Shown piece after piece: positions 63,983 to 64,000 of a stretch of DNA of 64,000 nucleotides. The notes beneath the pieces are model-generated. The model saw nothing but the letters and a program-made list of their open reading frames with translations. It was not told where the DNA came from and did no database searches. The position numbers and the translations under genes were made by a program. Where the stretch lies: contig JAJEKV010000017.1 in NCBI GenBank assembly GCA_021234155.1, positions 923,467 through 987,466 of the forward strand, in the 5' to 3' direction. The stretch is from Isoetes taiwanensis. Taxonomy: Eukaryota; Streptophyta; Lycopodiopsida; Isoetales; Isoetaceae. Within the stretch, counting starts at the first letter, position 1, and every line of letters starts with the position of its first letter.

Positions 63983-64000
63983 AGTCCTCTTATAAAGAAT

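Overview
The window reads as nuclear DNA of a land plant with a large, repeat-filled genome. The evidence is a spliced plant-type 2-oxoglutarate/Fe(II) dioxygenase gene, plant Ty1/copia and Ty3/gypsy remnants, two non-LTR lineages (a microsatellite-tailed RTE-like one and a poly(A)-tailed L1-like one), a tRNA-derived SINE, GT-AG introns and many AT-rich spacers. The LINE and gypsy proteins look more fern- or early-vascular-plant-like than grass- or crucifer-like, but that is an impression I cannot test. There are no bacterial operons, rRNA genes, CRISPR arrays or organellar gene clusters.

Layout. 1-2845: spacer, a 1.37 kb polypyrimidine tract (498-1867) and a degenerate AGATTC array. 2846-18564: two head-to-tail copies of a ~7.8-7.9 kb unit. 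Each holds a TTCTAGAA array, a tRNA-promoter-like segment, a GATC-rich tandem block, decayed coding-looking sequence, a poly(A)-tailed LINE end and an antisense tail-boxed LINE end. 18565-22200: a tRNA-type SINE, a 1 kb TIR element and a broken multi-exon gene of unknown function. 22207-25419: an antisense RTE-like LINE. 25420-28775: an antisense copia element fused to it. 28785-32477: a sense RTE-like LINE ending in a 156-bp hexamer tract. 33830-34478: a gypsy gag/protease remnant. 34500-41500: spacers, short LINE ends, a dyad-containing tandem array and a GGCGGGAA array.

41552-43445 (minus) is the one gene I would call intact: a four-exon dioxygenase predicted at 345 aa, with both iron-binding His positions, the Asp and the RxS motif. 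Its third intron carries one arm of a long-terminal-inverted-repeat family. That intron and half of exon 3 recur inverted at 53444-54090, fused to the 3' side of a broken, coiled-coil-rich gene with a possible Ulp1-like domain (50000-53440). A full two-armed copy of the repeat lies at 53699-55110. The rest (55.1-62.8 kb) is spacer with minisatellites, nested tandem duplications, a 5'-truncated L1 with a clean 15-bp target duplication and a few exon-like fragments. The right edge is the integrase end of an antisense gypsy element that runs out of the window.

How the parts work together. Only the dioxygenase looks like a working host gene. Most of the rest is mobile DNA in decay. The most coherent system is the RTE-like LINE family: several dispersed ends share a terminal box (CCCATAGGCC..GGACGATAAAA), three of them share an upstream stem-loop, and each copy has a different microsatellite tail. 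The SINE at 18732 ends in a similar box, so it may use the LINE machinery. Several encoded catalytic motifs in the mobile elements are altered at key residues. The two 7.8 kb units differ mainly by clustered small indels in GC-containing stretches while AT-rich stretches are nearly identical, which raises the possibility of consensus error in the assembly.
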